Part shown: positions 62,120-64,000 of the stretch, in pieces
Position numbering within the stretch: the first letter of the stretch is position 1
How the letters are laid out: the number at the start of each line of letters is the position of its first letter
Source: Maribacter caenipelagi
GTDB lineage: Bacteria > Bacteroidota > Bacteroidia > Flavobacteriales > Flavobacteriaceae
Reading direction: 5' to 3'
Length of the DNA stretch: 64,000 nucleotides
NCBI RefSeq assembly: GCF_004364175.1
Contig: NZ_SNZW01000011.1
Coordinates: forward strand, 434,001-498,000
The notes under the pieces: model-generated
Seen by the model: the letters and a program-made list of their open reading frames with translations, nothing else
What the model was told of the DNA's origin: nothing
The model's database searches: none
Translations under genes and position numbers: made by a program

Positions 62120-64000
62120 AAAAAACGTACAACATATTCAATTGAAAGATTCGGGAATAACAGGTACTGATCAGCATGATATAGCCTCAGGAACAGAAGA
62201 ATCAACATTTACTACGGCGGAAACAGTTTTATTAAAAAAGAAATATGTTAAAGAGGATATTGCTGATATTGAGCATTTAAATTTTGCCGCAGGCATACCG
62301 CCATTTTTGCGTGGACCATATTCGACCATGTATGTATTACGCCCATGGACAATTAGGCAATATGCTGGATTTTCAACGGCTAAAGAGAGCAATGAATTTT
62401 ACAGAAAGAATTTAAAGGCAGGTCAGAAGGGATTATCGGTCGCTTTTGATTTACCTACCCACAGAGGTTATGATAGTGACCATGAAAGAGTAGTGGGTGA
62501 TGTGGGTAAAGCAGGTGTTGCGATAGATAGCGTGGAAGATATGAAAGTACTCTTCGATGGCATTCCCCTAAACGAAATGTCTGTTTCTATGACCATGAAC
62601 GGTGCGGTATTGCCAATAATGGCATTTTATATCGTTGCTGCCGAAGAACAGGGCGTTTCATTAGATAAGTTATCCGGTACCATACAAAATGATATTCTTA
62701 AGGAGTTTATGGTGCGTAACACCTATATCTACCCGCCAAAGCCTTCTATGCAATTGGTGGCAGATATATTTGAGTATACCAGTAAACACATGCCCAAGTT
62801 TAATAGTATCAGTATTTCTGGTTATCACATGCACGAAGCGGGTGCGCCGGCACATTTAGAGTTGGCGTATACACTATCTGACGGATTGGAATATATAAGA
62901 ACAGGAATAAAAGCGGGTTTACAGATTGATGATTTTGCACCACGACTTTCCTTTTTCTGGGGAATAGGGATGAATCACTTTATGGAAATTGCCAAAATGC
63001 GAGCAGCAAGAATGCTTTGGGCAAAAGTGGTGAAAGAATTCAATCCGAAGAACGAGAAATCTTTGATGCTAAGAACACACTGCCAAACTAGTGGTTGGAG
63101 CCTTACCGAGCAAGATCCATTTAACAATGTAGCGAGAACAACTATAGAAGCTGCTGCTGCCGTTTTTGGCGGTACGCAAAGCTTACATACCAATGCATTA
63201 GATGAGGCAATAGCGTTACCTACAGATTTCTCTGCGCGTATTGCAAGAGAAACTCAGATATATCTGCAACAAGAAACGAATATTACGAAGACCGTTGACC
63301 CTTGGGCAGGTAGTTATTATGTAGAGAAACTTACACATGAGTTAGTGCATAAAGCTTGGGAACTAATGGAAGAAGTAGAGAATCTTGGTGGTATGACCAA
63401 GGCGATTGAAACGGGTATACCTAAAACTAGAATTGAAGAAGCTGCCGCTAGAAAACAGGCGCGAATAGATAGTCAGCAAGATGTAATTGTCGGCGTTAAT
63501 AAGTATCAATTGACCGAAGAAGATGAACTTCAGATTTTAGAGGTCGACAATAAAGAAGTTCGCAGACAGCAATTACAGCGATTAGAGAAAATTAAAGCGA
63601 ATAGAAATTCAGCTTTGGTAAATGAAAAGTTGAAGGTACTTACGATAGCGGCGAAAACTAAATTAGAAGATGGCGATTCGCAAGAAAATTTATTAGCTTT
63701 AGCAGTAGATGCTGCAAGAGAAAGAGCCACGTTGGGCGAAATTAGTAACGCTCTTGAAGAGGCATTTGGTAGACATAAGGCAATTATAAATTCATTTACT
63801 GGCGTGTATTCAAGAGAAATAAAAGAAGATAAAAGTTTTAAGAAAGCACAGGAGCTAGCAGATCAATTTGCAGAAAAAGATGGTCGTAGACCTCGTATTA
63901 TGGTCGCAAAAATGGGGCAAGACGGTCATGATCGTGGAGCTAAGGTTGTGGCTACGGGTTACGCCGATCTTGGTTTTGATGTAGATATAGGTCCGCTTTT
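62112..64000 (+). CDS. mutB: Methylmalonyl-CoA mutase large (alpha) subunit, 3' end outside window
   Basis: The visible 629 residues carry the catalytic barrel: [36 protein letters not shown], the HCQTSGWSL and [12 protein letters not shown] regions with the [18 protein letters not shown] motif. The cobalamin-binding domain starts near the end with the DxHxxG motif in [12 protein letters not shown]. Start is the ATG at 62112, overlapping the small-subunit stop. The last part of the domain lies past the window, so length cannot be judged, but nothing in the visible part is broken. Confidence 0.95.
   Translation, partial: MSRKNVQHIQLKDSGITGTDQHDIASGTEESTFTTAETVLLKKKYVKEDIADIEHLNFAAGIPPFLRGPYSTMYVLRPWTIRQYAGFSTAKESNEFYRKNLKAGQKGLSVAFDLPTHRGYDSDHERVVGDVGKAGVAIDSVEDMKVLFDGIPLNEMSVSMTMNGAVLPIMAFYIVAAEEQGVSLDKLSGTIQNDILKEFMVRNTYIYPPKPSMQLVADIFEYTSKHMPKFNSISISGYHMHEAGAPAHLELAYTLSDGLEYIRTGIKAGLQIDDFAPRLSFFWGIGMNHFMEIAKMRAARMLWAKVVKEFNPKNEKSLMLRTHCQTSGWSLTEQDPFNNVARTTIEAAAAVFGGTQSLHTNALDEAIALPTDFSARIARETQIYLQQETNITKTVDPWAGSYYVEKLTHELVHKAWELMEEVENLGGMTKAIETGIPKTRIEEAAARKQARIDSQQDVIVGVNKYQLTEEDELQILEVDNKEVRRQQLQRLEKIKANRNSALVNEKLKVLTIAAKTKLEDGDSQENLLALAVDAARERATLGEISNALEEAFGRHKAIINSFTGVYSREIKEDKSFKKAQELADQFAEKDGRRPRIMVAKMGQDGHDRGAKVVATGYADLGFDVDIGPL

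Noticed and set aside
1-64000. CRISPR arrays or insertion sequences
   Set aside because: No regularly spaced repeats, no cas genes and no transposase gene or terminal inverted repeats were seen; the only mobile element found is the tRNA-Asn island.

Overview
This is a chromosomal window from a low-GC Bacteroidota, almost certainly a flavobacterium (Flavobacteriaceae). The evidence is TonB-dependent receptors with STN and carboxypeptidase-like N-terminal domains, a DUF4249 lipoprotein next to a receptor, DUF2141/DUF6503/DUF3871 proteins, and -7 promoter boxes of the Bacteroidota form TAnnTTTG. The genus cannot be fixed from the sequence alone. A glycosylglycerate-type sugar locus would fit a marine or algal-associated lifestyle.

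Layout. (1) 1-11.2 kb: a Pel-like exopolysaccharide locus with PelF and PelG homologues, two GH114/TM1410-like hydrolases, an unassigned polytopic membrane protein, and a 1333-residue protein joining a deacetylase domain, a TPR region and an outer-membrane beta-barrel. This is like a PelA deacetylase fused to PelB. (2) 11.3-19.7 kb: housekeeping genes, including feoA, feoB and a tiny Cys-rich Feo partner, a SCO1-like copper chaperone, rseP and tRNA-Asn. (3) 19.75-38.09 kb: an 18.3-kb integrative element inserted in the 3' end of tRNA-Asn. It is bounded by exact 57-bp direct repeats. Its left side has a tyrosine integrase, a helicase, a RecA-like ATPase and DUF3871. Its centre is one minus-strand defence operon: XRE regulator, hsdM, HepT-like HEPN protein, an MNT nucleotidyltransferase fused to HsdS, a GmrSD-like DUF262/DUF1524 protein, hsdR, a HATPase and a STAS-like protein. 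Its right side has a RadC-like protein and unknowns. (4) 38.4-42.0 kb: acyl-CoA (propionyl-CoA) carboxylase in three genes. (5) 42.0-50.2 kb: a LacI-controlled locus with a TonB receptor (in-frame stop), a GH63 glycosylglycerate hydrolase, a sodium/solute symporter (frameshifted) and glycerate kinase. (6) 50.3-56.2 kb: receptor, DUF4249 lipoprotein and MG2-like protein. (7) 56.5-60.6 kb: a PAS histidine kinase with a receiver-only regulator, a PMP3-like peptide and a lipoprotein. (8) 60.7-64.0 kb: methylmalonyl-CoA mutase, with the large subunit cut by the window end.

How the genes work together. The carboxylase and the mutase are consecutive parts of propionyl-CoA to succinyl-CoA conversion. 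The LacI locus reads as uptake of a glycosylglycerate, hydrolysis to hexose plus glycerate, and phosphorylation of glycerate, although two of its transport genes look broken in this sequence. The most unusual object is the defence operon. A complete HepT/MntA-type pair sits inside a type I restriction-modification system, and the antitoxin-type enzyme is part of the specificity subunit itself. This suggests toxin control that depends on an intact HsdS.
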